Assembly: GCA_020342025.1 (NCBI GenBank)
Contig: CP070840.1
Coordinates: 2,511,996-2,533,882, forward strand
Length of the DNA: 21,887 nucleotides
Reading direction: 5' to 3'
Origin: Deltaproteobacteria bacterium
GTDB taxonomy: Bacteria > Desulfobacterota > DSM-4660 > Desulfatiglandales > HGW-15
A program made the translations under genes and the position numbers. The notes below the pieces were generated by a model, which worked only from the letters and a program-made list of their open reading frames with translations, was not told the origin of the DNA and searched no databases. Below are positions 6,529-14,591 of this stretch, in pieces; within the stretch, counting starts at the first letter, position 1, and every line of letters starts with the position of its first letter.

Positions 6529-9003
6529 CTAATTGAGTGAGCCACCTTTGGTTGCGCCAATCGACTTCAGCCATTCACTCACTTCAGGCATTTCAGTAAG
6601 TGTCTCATCGCTCAACAAACCCATCTTCAGTGCCTCGTCAATCCGCTCCACGGGGACAAATGTCATTGCCTTTCGCACATCCTCAGGCAGATCCTCCAGA
6701 TCCCGCTCATTGCGTTTTGGCAAGATCACCATGGTAAGCCCGGCCCGGTGTGCAGCCAGCACCTTCATCTTAATGCCGCCCACAGGCATCACCCGGCCTC
6801 TTAGCGTGACTTCGCCTGTCATGCCCACCTCACTGCGCACGGGCCGGCCGCAAAAGAGGCTGGCTATGGCCATCACCATGGCTACACCAGCCGAGGGGCC
6901 ATCCTTTGGGATGGCGCCGGCAGGCACATGCAGGTGCACATCCATCTTTTCAAACAGTCCAGGTTCAATGCCCAACTGACTCGCCTTCGAGCGCACAAAG
7001 CTGTGGGCAATCTGTGCGCTCTCCCGCATCACGTCCCCCAGTTGACCCGTGAGTGTCAGCACACCCTTACCCTTCATACTTGTGGCTTCAACAAAGAGGA
7101 TATCACCACCCACAGCCGTCACGGCCAGGCCCGTTGCAATTCCAGGAATTTCAATATTCTCGGAAGACTCGGATTCGAACTTCTCCTTTTTGAGATATTC
7201 ACGTACCATCTCCGGGGTGACCTCAACCGAGGTCAATTCATTGGCGGAAATTTTCACTACACTCTTGCGACAAACGGCGCCTATCTGACGTTCCAAATTT
7301 CTTACGCCCGCTTCTCGCGTGTAATCCTGAATGATCTTCCGCAGTGCCTCCTCGTTAAACGTGATTTCATCTTCGCGCAGAGCATTCGCCTTTAACTGGC
7401 GCGGCACTAAGTGGCCTTGAGCAATACGGACTTTCTCATGCTCGGTGTAGCCGTCCAGTTGGATGATCTCCATACGGTCACGCAAAGGCGGCGGAATGGT
7501 CTCCAACTGGTTGGCTGTCGTGATGAAAATCACATCGCTCAGGTCGAAGTCCACATCCAGATAATGGTCGCGAAAGGTGTGGTTTTGCGCCGGGTCAAGC
7601 ACTTCCAACAGGGCACTACTGGGATCACCCCGCCAATCACTGCCGATCTTGTCCACCTCATCCAACATGAAAACGGGATTGCGTGTGCCTGCCCGTTTAA
7701 TGGCCTGGATAATACGACCTGGCATGGCGCCGATATAGGTACGGCGGTGCCCGCGGATTTCCGCCTCATCCCTCATCCCGCCCAGGCTCATTCGCGTGAA
7801 CTTGCGCCCCAGGGCTCGTGCAATACTCTGTCCCAAACTCGTCTTACCCACCCCTGGCGGACCCACAAAGCAGAGAATGGCGCCCATCGCCTCGCTTGCT
7901 GTGGCCTCTTCGCCGGGTTCCGTCTTCACGCCCCGTTCTTGGACCAGCTTGCGCACGGCCAGGTATTCGATGATCCGGTCCTTCACATCCTGAAGATCAT
8001 AGTGGTCCTCGTCCAACACGGCGCGCGCATGGTGAATTTCCAACTGATCTTCACTCAACTCATTCCAGGGCAGTTCCACCAGCCAGTCCAGGTAGGTCTT
8101 GATGACCGCGTATTCGGCTGACTGCGGTGACATACTTCTGAGTCTCTTCAACTCCCGCAAAGCCTCTTTCTTGGCCTCTTCGGGCAGGTTTGCATCCTCT
8201 ATCTTCTTCGTATACTCAACCGCTGCGGACTGCGTTTCATCTGTTTCACCCAACTCCTTTTGAATGGCCTTGAGTTGCTGACGAAGGTAGTACTCTCGAT
8301 GCGCCTTGTCCATCTCCTCGCGCGCTTCTGTCTGAATCTTTTGACCCAGGGTCAAGACCTCTTTTTCATGGGAGAGGTGGGAGATCAAGGCACGCAATTT
8401 GTCCTTTATGCTCTCCTTCTCAAGAATCTCCTGGGCCTTTGAAATTTCCAGACGTGCGTTGGCCGCCACCAGGTAGGCCAGATAACGAGGATCTTCCACC
8501 TGGTTCAGAAAATTGCTCACTTCCTCTGACAGATTGGGGGAGAGGGAGATCACTTCCCGGGTAAGGTCTCTCAGAGCGCGCTGCAAAGCATCAAGTTCTA
8601 CGCCCGAGTCAACCACATCTGGAATCAAGGTAATCCGAGCACGCAGATAGGGTTCGGTTCCCAGCCAGTGCTCCACCCGGAAACGTTCCAAACCCTGCAC
8701 CACCACCTGCAGGGTGTCATTAGGGGCCTTCACCATATGGTAAACTTTGGCGACGGTCCCTATTTCGTAGATCTGGCCAGGTCCGGGTTCCTCGATGGAG
8801 GGATCCTTTGCGGTGAGGAGGCCGATCAGGCGATTGCCTTCTCGGGCATCTTTGACCAGTTTTACGGAGCGAGGAATGCCGACCACCAAGGGGAGTGCCG
8901 AAAAGGGGAACGCCACGGTATTTCGCAAAGGCAAGATGGGCAGCTCTTCAGGTATACGCTTCACAAGCTCAGCATTGTCATCAGTCTCTATAAAAGTAAC
9001 CAT
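6529..9003 (-). CDS. lon: ATP-dependent Lon protease
   Basis: Cytoplasmic AAA+ serine protease that degrades misfolded and regulatory proteins. It has 824 residues with the standard LonA order. The N-terminal substrate-binding LON domain (about 20-215) begins with LPILPLRN and is followed by a helical linker. The AAA+ module has Walker A GPPGVGKT (381-388) and Walker B FMLDEVD (445-451). The C-terminal protease domain has the Ser-Lys dyad S704 in KDGPSAG and K747 in GGIKMK. Two oddities are visible: an insert of about 20 residues just before Walker A (355-374, acidic and Ala/Glu rich), and Met instead of the usual Glu between the two lysines of GGIKxK. ATG 9003 has AAGGAG eleven bases upstream. 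It is a single gene with no operon partner. Confidence 0.97.
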   Translation of the reverse strand: MVTFIETDDNAELVKRIPEELPILPLRNTVAFPFSALPLVVGIPRSVKLVKDAREGNRLIGLLTAKDPSIEEPGPGQIYEIGTVAKVYHMVKAPNDTLQVVVQGLERFRVEHWLGTEPYLRARITLIPDVVDSGVELDALQRALRDLTREVISLSPNLSEEVSNFLNQVEDPRYLAYLVAANARLEISKAQEILEKESIKDKLRALISHLSHEKEVLTLGQKIQTEAREEMDKAHREYYLRQQLKAIQKELGETDETQSAAVEYTKKIEDANLPEEAKKEALRELKRLRSMSPQSAEYAVIKTYLDWLVELPWNELSEDQLEIHHARAVLDEDHYDLQDVKDRIIEYLAVRKLVQERGVKTEPGEEATASEAMGAILCFVGPPGVGKTSLGQSIARALGRKFTRMSLGGMRDEAEIRGHRRTYIGAMPGRIIQAIKRAGTRNPVFMLDEVDKIGSDWRGDPSSALLEVLDPAQNHTFRDHYLDVDFDLSDVIFITTANQLETIPPPLRDRMEIIQLDGYTEHEKVRIAQGHLVPRQLKANALREDEITFNEEALRKIIQDYTREAGVRNLERQIGAVCRKSVVKISANELTSVEVTPEMVREYLKKEKFESESSENIEIPGIATGLAVTAVGGDILFVEATSMKGKGVLTLTGQLGDVMRESAQIAHSFVRSKASQLGIEPGLFEKMDVHLHVPAGAIPKDGPSAGVAMVMAIASLFCGRPVRSEVGMTGEVTLRGRVMPVGGIKMKVLAAHRAGLTMVILPKRNERDLEDLPEDVRKAMTFVPVERIDEALKMGLLSDETLTEMPEVSEWLKSIGATKGGSLN

Positions 9004-9851
9004 TTTCGATTCGACTCCTTCTCCTCTTATCTGGTTTTGAACCGTAAAAGAGGTTCTGATTTTGTTTTGGGTCCAAGGAGACCCCGGGAGCTGTGCGTTT
9101 TATCCACAACATATTTAAATTACTTGGAAAATGCTCACACAGAGGCTCGGCTCCGGGCCCTGAAATTTAGTTTAATGAATCAATTTTTAAGCTAATTAAA
9201 TATAAGGATTCTTGCAGGGGGGCGCAACCTGAGGAATTGAGTCGTTTGAGAACCACCCGCCTTTCCTAAGGGGGTGGGCGCTCTCGCTCGGGCGAGGCGG
9301 GCGGGCTCCAGGCAATGACATCATAATATCGCGGATTGATGCAATTTAACTAAGGGTAGAAGCATTTACTCTTGCTCAAGTAAAATCAATAATCGACCCG
9401 GCAATATGGGTACCTCTCCTTGACTTATTCACAGACAAAAGTATCTCCTGTTCTGTGAAAACTGATCCTACCAGATTCCAGGAGAGGGTTGAGAAATGGG
9501 CCCTGTGAGTCACTTGCGCGTACAAAAGAACCCGGGATATTATGGGAATGAGGATACGGATCTGCGAGGACCTGCGAGCTCAGTGGTCATATCAAGCACA
9601 CCAGATCAAGGCCTTCCGACGGAACCACAAAAGAGGACAAAGGCCTATTTTAGATTCGAGACCTTCAAGACGTCTACAGACGGTTTTCGTTATAGGACCC
9701 TTGTCACAGTCTATTCAGATTGAGGGGAAGACCTTCCTTCTCCTTCAGTATTCTCTGCTTTGTTTCGCTTCTCTATTGGAAGAAAAATTGCTATTGCGAA
9801 TCCTAACAAATGTGTTAGAAAATATCAGAATTGAAAAGGAGGATTGAAGTT
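9004..9851. other. Large intergenic region between lon and tusA
   Basis: About 850 bases with no convincing gene. It should hold the lon promoter (minus) and the tusA promoter (plus); neither is clear. A G/C-rich island at 9250-9310 in A/T-rich surroundings can form two hairpins: CCACCC (9253-9258) with GGGTGG (9272-9277), and CTCGC (9283-9287) with GCGAG (9292-9296) around a four-base loop. No T-run follows, so it is not an ordinary terminator. One short frame with a Shine-Dalgarno (9496-9723) is listed separately. Confidence 0.4.
9496..9723 (+). CDS. Doubtful small hypothetical protein
   Basis: A 75-codon frame starts at an ATG preceded by GGAGAGG (9481-9487) at eight bases, which is its only support. 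The product begins MGPVSHLRVQ and contains no motif I recognise, no membrane segment and no obvious secondary-structure pattern. An overlapping frame on the same strand (9542-9847) is equally open, so openness here means little. If real, it would be the first gene before tusA. Alternatively the stretch is a decayed gene or simple spacer. Confidence 0.2.
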   Translation: MGPVSHLRVQKNPGYYGNEDTDLRGPASSVVISSTPDQGLPTEPQKRTKAYFRFETFKTSTDGFRYRTLVTVYSD

Positions 9852-10091
9852 ATGGCGGAAGACATTAAAGCTGATGAGACTTTGGATTGTCGTGGTCTGA
9901 GTTGCCCTATGCCCGTCCTTAAGACAAAAAAGGCGATAGGCCAGATGCAATCTGGACAGATTTTGGAAATTTTAAGCACAGATCCCGGTACCAAGAATGA
10001 CATGCCAGCCTTTACCAAGCGAGGTGGACACGAGTTTCTTGGTGAAAAAGAAGACGACGGGTTCACAAGGTTCTACGTAAAAGTGAAGTAG
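9852..10091 (+). CDS. TusA/SirA/YedF-family sulfurtransferase
   Basis: Small cytoplasmic sulfur-carrier protein of 79 residues (E. coli TusA 81). It receives persulfide sulfur and passes it to acceptors such as DsrE-type proteins. The signature LDCRGLSCPMPVLKTKKAI spans residues 11-29. C18 of the CPMP motif is the expected persulfide cysteine and C13 is a second upstream cysteine. The C-terminal half has the family segment TDPGTKNDMPAF followed by G-H-E-F. I chose ATG 9852 because GGAGG (9838-9842) stands nine bases upstream; the in-frame TTG at 9831 lies ahead of that site. DsrE, DsrF and DsrH-like genes follow on the same strand, although a 125-bp repeat separates it from them. Confidence 0.93.
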   Translation: MAEDIKADETLDCRGLSCPMPVLKTKKAIGQMQSGQILEILSTDPGTKNDMPAFTKRGGHEFLGEKEDDGFTRFYVKVK

Positions 10092-10095
10092 CTAT

Positions 10096-10220
10096 GACGG
10101 CTTCGTAAAAAGTCCAACTGCTGCGTTATGCTTCATCTCTCGTCATTGCGGGGTGCTGTGAGTACGCCTCATTCCTCAAGATTCGCAAGCCTTGCATTGG
10201 GAGCTTTTTACTTTGCCGTC
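10096..10220. repeat. 125-bp palindromic dispersed repeat, copy 2
   Basis: This is the second copy of the element at 1840-1964. Its ends are imperfect inverted repeats: GACGGCTTCGTAAAAAGTCC at the left, and at the right GGGAGC-TTTTTAC-TTTGCCGTC. The core CTGCTGCGTTATG, TACGCCTCATTCCTC and GCAAGCCTTGCAT aligns closely with copy 1. It begins five bases after the tusA stop and ends about 50 bases before the DsrE-like gene. It therefore sits inside what would otherwise be one operon, where its hairpin could attenuate transcription or stabilise the upstream mRNA. Confidence 0.85.
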
Positions 10221-10270
10221 CCGTTTTTGACTTTTTAGGAATCAATCAACTATGGATTTAGGAGATTAAA

Positions 10271-10579
10271 ATGGCTAGAAAACTGGGCGTTTTTGTGAGC
10301 TCCGACAAACACTTGGATAAGATCATCAGCCTCTGCGAGGCCGCCCAAAAGAAGGGCGATGTGCAGGTGACCATCTTTTTCAGTCACCTGGGGACCCTAC
10401 TCACCCAGGACCCACGTTTTGGTGAGCTTGAGGGAAAGGCGAAGCTGTCCCTTTGCAACGTGGGATTTGAAAGCCACGGTCTAAAACCGCCCGTCGTGGG
10501 AATCGGTGAGAAGGATTATGCCACACAGGCACGAAACGGTGAGATGGTGGAAGAGTGTGATCGGTACGTGACGTTCTAG
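10271..10579 (+). CDS. DsrE-family sulfur-relay protein
   Basis: Small soluble protein of 102 residues resembling the DsrE/TusD family, whose members carry sulfur as a cysteine persulfide. The N-terminal beta strand LGVFVSSD leads into a Rossmann-like alpha/beta fold with VQVTIFFSH as the second strand. The likely active cysteine is C62 in LSLCNVGFESHGL, matching the position of the family cysteine after the central helix. C22 and C96 are also present. The C-terminus DRYVTF is typical of the last strand of these subunits. GGAG (10261-10264) is six bases before the ATG. It is followed after 15 bases by a DsrF-like gene, forming a tight cluster with it and the mini TusB-like gene. Confidence 0.8.
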   Translation: MARKLGVFVSSDKHLDKIISLCEAAQKKGDVQVTIFFSHLGTLLTQDPRFGELEGKAKLSLCNVGFESHGLKPPVVGIGEKDYATQARNGEMVEECDRYVTF

Positions 10580-10594
10580 GAGGATGTACGGAAA

Positions 10595-10900
10595 ATGGAA
10601 GATGTGAAACATGTGGCCTTTCTGATACGAAGAAAAGAAGACCTATGGGAAGGCTCGCGTTCCAGCCTCGGCCTTGCGGTGGAGAATTTCTATTCCTACA
10701 TGTTCGTTCTTGATGTGGAAGTGGACATGACGGATGAATACAAGGAGAACCTGGAATGGTTGGAGGACATGGAATGTGAGTATTTTTCCAACAACAAAGC
10801 CAATGAGGAAGAGCACGGCTTCAAGTACATGACCTTGGAAGAGATTGGCCAAAAACTCAAAGAGATGGATCTTGTGGTACCCTTTGGGAGTGCAAAATGA
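10595..10900 (+). CDS. Probable DsrF/TusC-like sulfur-relay protein
   Basis: A 101-residue soluble protein that I place in the DsrF/TusC group mainly by context and general shape. It opens with [20 protein letters not shown], like the first strand and loop of DsrF-type proteins. It then has a conserved-looking Leu/Ala helix and the strand YMFVLDVEV, and ends with the strand MDLVVPFG, comparable to the final strand of TusC. The middle is strongly acidic ([20 protein letters not shown]). Its only cysteine is C61. AGGAGG lies at 10578-10583, overlapping the stop codon of the DsrE-like gene. Its TGA overlaps the next ATG. The family assignment is an inference; a plain hypothetical protein is the alternative. 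Confidence 0.6.
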   Translation: MEDVKHVAFLIRRKEDLWEGSRSSLGLAVENFYSYMFVLDVEVDMTDEYKENLEWLEDMECEYFSNNKANEEEHGFKYMTLEEIGQKLKEMDLVVPFGSAK

Positions 10901-11070
10901 AACTCTTGCATATTCTGAAATCAGACCCGGATGAGAATACGAGAACCCTCATGCAGATTCTCTCAGAAGGTGAAGAGGCGACTGAATTTAGCCTCTATGA
11001 AGAATCGGCAGACTACGGGAAGCTCCTTGACATGATCTTTGGGCATGACAAGGTGATCACCTGGTGGTAG
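10897..11070 (+). CDS. Miniature DsrH/TusB-like protein, 57 residues
   Basis: Short gene overlapping the previous one by ATGA, with GGGAG (10886-10890) six bases upstream. The product begins [20 protein letters not shown] and continues ILSEGEE, matching the start of DsrH/TusB proteins (M-L-H-x-L-x-x-S, then a Leu helix and S-E-G-D-E). It ends [10 protein letters not shown]...DKVITWW, matching their C-terminus (D-Y-x-x-F-V-x-L...aromatic end). The family is usually about 95 residues, so roughly 40 central residues are missing while both ends are kept. It contains no cysteine and cannot itself carry persulfide. Clean ends, overlap and ribosome-binding site argue against a pseudogene. The assignment rests on motif matching by eye plus position after DsrE and DsrF-like genes, the canonical gene order. 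Confidence 0.65.
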   Translation: MKLLHILKSDPDENTRTLMQILSEGEEATEFSLYEESADYGKLLDMIFGHDKVITWW

Positions 11071-11108
11071 GTGGGTCGCCTCTTCTCAGTAACTCACTCC
11101 TAAAATGC

Positions 11109-11137
11109 ATTGACAATAAGCGATCTCAGGCATACCA
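11109..11137 (+). promoter_or_regulatory. Possible promoter of the P-II gene
   Basis: TTGACA (11109-11114), a 17-base spacer and TACCAT (11132-11137) fit a weak sigma-70 promoter about 60 bases before the P-II start. A good -10-like TATAAT at 11167-11172 has no partner at proper distance. I see no sigma-54 GG...GC element, which might have been expected for a nitrogen-regulated gene. Confidence 0.3.
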
Positions 11138-11161
11138 TGGCGCCGAATTGGGCTCTTATAG

Positions 11162-11533
<372 letters not shown>

Positions 11534-11651
11534 AAGCTCGGTCTCCTCACAAGAGCTTGTTGAGGATTTCCTAGAATCAAGAGAATCTCTCATTGAACAG
11601 GACCTGAAAGAGGACTCAGGTCCTCGCATAACGCGAAAATACACCGGTCTG

Positions 11652-14138
11652 ATGGACCGGTTTATTCGTTCTTTGTTCCTGCAGGCCAGATTTGGTAGGA
11701 AACTTGAAGAAATAGAGGAGGAGCGAATCGTGCTGGTCGCCCTTGGGAGTTATGGCCGGCGCGAACTCTGCCTCGGTTCTGATATCGATCTCATGGTCAT
11801 CTATCGGGGCAGCCTCTCCCCACAGATGAAACAAGTTATCCTCCGCGGCCTCTATCCCCTCTGGGATGCAAATCTGGATGTGGGATACAACATTCTGACG
11901 ATCCAGGAGTGTATCCGTCTCGCGATGCATGACTTCAGGGCCTTGACGTCAGTCATGGATGCCCGGTTTCTACTCGGTTCCCGAGCCTTTTACCGTCAAT
12001 TCAAACAAGCTTTTTGGTCCAAGATAGATAGAGAAAAGGGATGGCTGGCCAACCAGTTCTTGATAAACCGTCAAAAGAGGGAGGATAGGTACGGCAGTCA
12101 GAGCTATTTTGTCGAGCCAGATATAAAAGAGGGTTTAGGTGGTCTACGGGACATTCATTTCATGGCATGGATGGCCAAGATATATCTGAAATCTAAGAGT
12201 CTTAATCAAATCAAACGATTCCCTGCCTTCTCACATTTCGGCCTAGACAAGCTTCAATATTCGAAAGGGTTTCTCCTTAAAATAAGAAATCACCTGCACC
12301 ATCTGGCTGGAGGTCGAAAGCAAGACCTGCTGCTTCTCCCCTTTCAAAAGGAAATCTCCAACAGTCTTGGATACGAAGATGGGCCTTTTGAAACAGGACC
12401 GGAACGATTCATGAGGCGGCTCTATATGCACCAGAACCGAATCCGATATGGGAGCGAAGAATTCCACGTTAAGGTTCAGGATATCATCGATCCTCGGCCT
12501 CTCGAATCAACCCCTTATCGCCTTCCACAGGAATTCCTGGTCACAAAGGGCAATATTGTCCTAAAGAGAGAAGGCCTTTTACAGCGAAATCCCCTATTGA
12601 TTCTCAAAGCCTTCAACGAGGCGAACCGGCAAGGTCTTTTCCTGGGCTCAGGCCTGATCTGGGCGGGAGGAAAGATCATCGCAAGGGAGGGCGAAAAACT
12701 CCTTGGGCTCTCTGAGGCGAGAGAGCTCTTTCTGGATATTATCCTGAAACCCAAGAATTCGAAGATCCTCAAGCTGGCCCTCAACATGGGGTTGATTGGC
12801 CTTTTTATACCTGAGTTCAAGAAGATCAGAAACCTGGCCCTGTTCGACTATTATCATATGGAGACCGTAGATCTACATTCCCTGAAGACCCTAGAGGAGA
12901 TTCACGCGATTTCAACCGGTGCCTATGACGACCGATGGCCCCTTTTCAATGAGGTCTATCGAGAATTGAAAAATCCGGATTTGCTTTTCCTTGCCGGCCT
13001 TCTTCATGATATCGGAAAAGGGTATCCCGGTGATCATGTGGAGAGAGGTGCCCAAATGGTTCCACGGATCCTGGGGAGACTGGGTATAAACAGTGGGGTT
13101 TCCCAAGTGGTCTCCTTCCTGGTCAGACACCACCTCCTCTTGGTACGCGTTTCGCAGAGAAGGGACCTGAATGATGAAAAGACCTCTGTTCAGGTTGCTC
13201 AGGCGATACAGAATCTAGAAACCCTCAAATTACTTTTCTTGCTAGCCGTTGCAGATAGCATCGCCACGGGTCCCCTGGCCCAAAGCGATTGGAAAACCAT
13301 GCTCGTCATAGAGTTGTTTTTTAAGGTAAAGCGTATCCTAGAAGGAGGCCAGCTCGCCTCGCCAGACGCCACGAAAAGGCTGGATGATAACAGGAAAGCG
13401 TTGAGTGAGCGCTTGAAGGCTGAATTTCCGAGCAAAGATATCCAGGACCTCATGGATCAGGTCTCCACCAGATACTTTCTGAATAACCCCTTGGAGGACA
13501 TGGTAGAGCACTTTCGCCTCGCCCTGACCATAGGCAAAAAAAGACTTGCCTGGACATTGCAAAAGCTGAAAGATGCCCCTGTGACCCGGGTCATTTTGTG
13601 TACCTATGATAAGCCAGGTCTTTTCAGCAAAATGGTGGGTGTCTTTAGCCTCAATAATATCAAGGTCCTATCGGCAAATATCTTTACCCTAAAAAACGGA
13701 TTTGCATTTGACGTCTATGAGGTGACAAATCCCCTGGACCCCTATAGGGAAGAGAAGATGTGGGAAAAGGTCCAAGATGAGGCGATTAAAGCGATTGAAG
13801 AACAGATTCCGTTGGACGAACTGATCACCAAGAAGGAAAGAAAGCTTTTCTCTTTGAGCGGAGACTACACTTATCCATCCAAAAAGGTAATGATTGATAA
13901 TGAGGCATCTGATTTCTTTACCATCATCGAAGTGAGTGCTAAGGATCGAATCGGGCTACTCTATGAACTGGCAAAAGAGGTGTTTTCCCTTGGCCTGGAT
14001 ATCAGATTTGCTAAGGTGAATAGTGAAAAGGAAAGAATGACCGGTGTTTTTTATGTGAGAGATTCCGGTGGCCAGAAGATCTACGGAGAGCATGAGATCG
14101 AAAAGACTAAGCGTGGGGTCATGTCTGTTATTATGTAG
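11652..14138 (+). CDS. glnD: Bifunctional P-II uridylyltransferase / uridylyl-removing enzyme GlnD
   Basis: Nitrogen sensor enzyme that uridylylates P-II at low glutamine and removes UMP at high glutamine. From the ATG at 11652 it has 828 residues. The nucleotidyltransferase domain shows GSYGRREL (32-39) and SDIDL (43-47). A glnD-specific linker GLGGLRDIHF follows (161-170). The HD hydrolase domain has LLHDIGKG (450-457) and HH at 493-494. Two C-terminal ACT domains start near 644 (DKPGLFSKMVGVF) and 756 (DRIGLLYELAKEVF). The listed start is only the first standard codon: it has no Shine-Dalgarno, and the same frame is open and GlnD-like from about 11532, reading FLESRESLIEQ, then SGPRITRKYTG, directly into it. 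The real protein probably starts near the P-II stop with a rare codon, or a frameshift intervenes. Confidence 0.95.
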   Translation: MDRFIRSLFLQARFGRKLEEIEEERIVLVALGSYGRRELCLGSDIDLMVIYRGSLSPQMKQVILRGLYPLWDANLDVGYNILTIQECIRLAMHDFRALTSVMDARFLLGSRAFYRQFKQAFWSKIDREKGWLANQFLINRQKREDRYGSQSYFVEPDIKEGLGGLRDIHFMAWMAKIYLKSKSLNQIKRFPAFSHFGLDKLQYSKGFLLKIRNHLHHLAGGRKQDLLLLPFQKEISNSLGYEDGPFETGPERFMRRLYMHQNRIRYGSEEFHVKVQDIIDPRPLESTPYRLPQEFLVTKGNIVLKREGLLQRNPLLILKAFNEANRQGLFLGSGLIWAGGKIIAREGEKLLGLSEARELFLDIILKPKNSKILKLALNMGLIGLFIPEFKKIRNLALFDYYHMETVDLHSLKTLEEIHAISTGAYDDRWPLFNEVYRELKNPDLLFLAGLLHDIGKGYPGDHVERGAQMVPRILGRLGINSGVSQVVSFLVRHHLLLVRVSQRRDLNDEKTSVQVAQAIQNLETLKLLFLLAVADSIATGPLAQSDWKTMLVIELFFKVKRILEGGQLASPDATKRLDDNRKALSERLKAEFPSKDIQDLMDQVSTRYFLNNPLEDMVEHFRLALTIGKKRLAWTLQKLKDAPVTRVILCTYDKPGLFSKMVGVFSLNNIKVLSANIFTLKNGFAFDVYEVTNPLDPYREEKMWEKVQDEAIKAIEEQIPLDELITKKERKLFSLSGDYTYPSKKVMIDNEASDFFTIIEVSAKDRIGLLYELAKEVFSLGLDIRFAKVNSEKERMTGVFYVRDSGGQKIYGEHEIEKTKRGVMSVIM

Positions 14139-14222
14139 GGATCCATCTACTTCACGGCATTGTGCTTTTCACACGGATACCGCCTCTGAGGCTGGAGGTT
14201 TCAGGCCAACTGCTTGCAATCT

Positions 14223-14591
14223 TCAATTCTCGACCGTAACTTCCACAATATTTTGTCCGGCGATGACCTGCTCCTTATTCTCCTTCAAGACAAAGACGTG
14301 CATCATCCCCAGCACCTCGTATTGATCGTTTTCTAGAGTGGATGTGTCCCATCTGACGGGAAAATTTTCACTTGCATCGTCTGATTCGCCGATCTTGACC
14401 CATGTGTCTGTGTTTTTCCTGCGATAATACCAGGGATTTGTAACTTTCACGATGGCTCCCGAGAGGCCGAGCGCGTCCAACTCCTTACGTAGGGACTCTT
14501 CCGTAAATTTTTCGCGCAGCCGAACAACGCCGGAAAATTTTGTCAAGCCCTCTGAAGGAACAATAAAATGTGGTCCCCAATCGAATGACAT
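14223..14591 (-). CDS. Small cytosolic protein with Ig-like C-terminal half, function unknown
   Basis: A 122-residue protein that I do not recognise as a named family. ATG 14591 has GGAGG (14601-14597) five bases upstream; the GTG at 14597 overlaps that site. It begins MSFDWGPHF without signal peptide or membrane segment, so it should stay in the cytoplasm. The first 50 residues look like a short alpha/beta region with a charged helix (EKFTEESLRKELDAL). From about residue 50 it shows an Ig/fibronectin-like strand pattern: NPWYYRR, then FPVRWDTSTLENDQYEV, then VIAGQNIVEVTVEN. The W-D-T-S-x-L-x-N-x-x-Y motif is common in bacterial Ig-like domains of secreted proteins, so its presence in a cytosolic protein is odd. 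It is transcribed convergently with glnD and stands alone. Confidence 0.7.
   Translation of the reverse strand: MSFDWGPHFIVPSEGLTKFSGVVRLREKFTEESLRKELDALGLSGAIVKVTNPWYYRRKNTDTWVKIGESDDASENFPVRWDTSTLENDQYEVLGMMHVFVLKENKEQVIAGQNIVEVTVEN

Noticed and set aside
7411..8121. A 236-codon plus-strand frame opposite lon
   Set aside because: It is fully antisense to the clearly conserved lon coding sequence, with no motif and no ribosome-binding site. Long antisense frames are common over G/C-rich genes.
9542..9847. A 101-codon frame ending over the tusA ribosome-binding site
   Set aside because: It competes with another open frame, has no Shine-Dalgarno and shows no recognisable motif. Its end overlaps the tusA translation signals.
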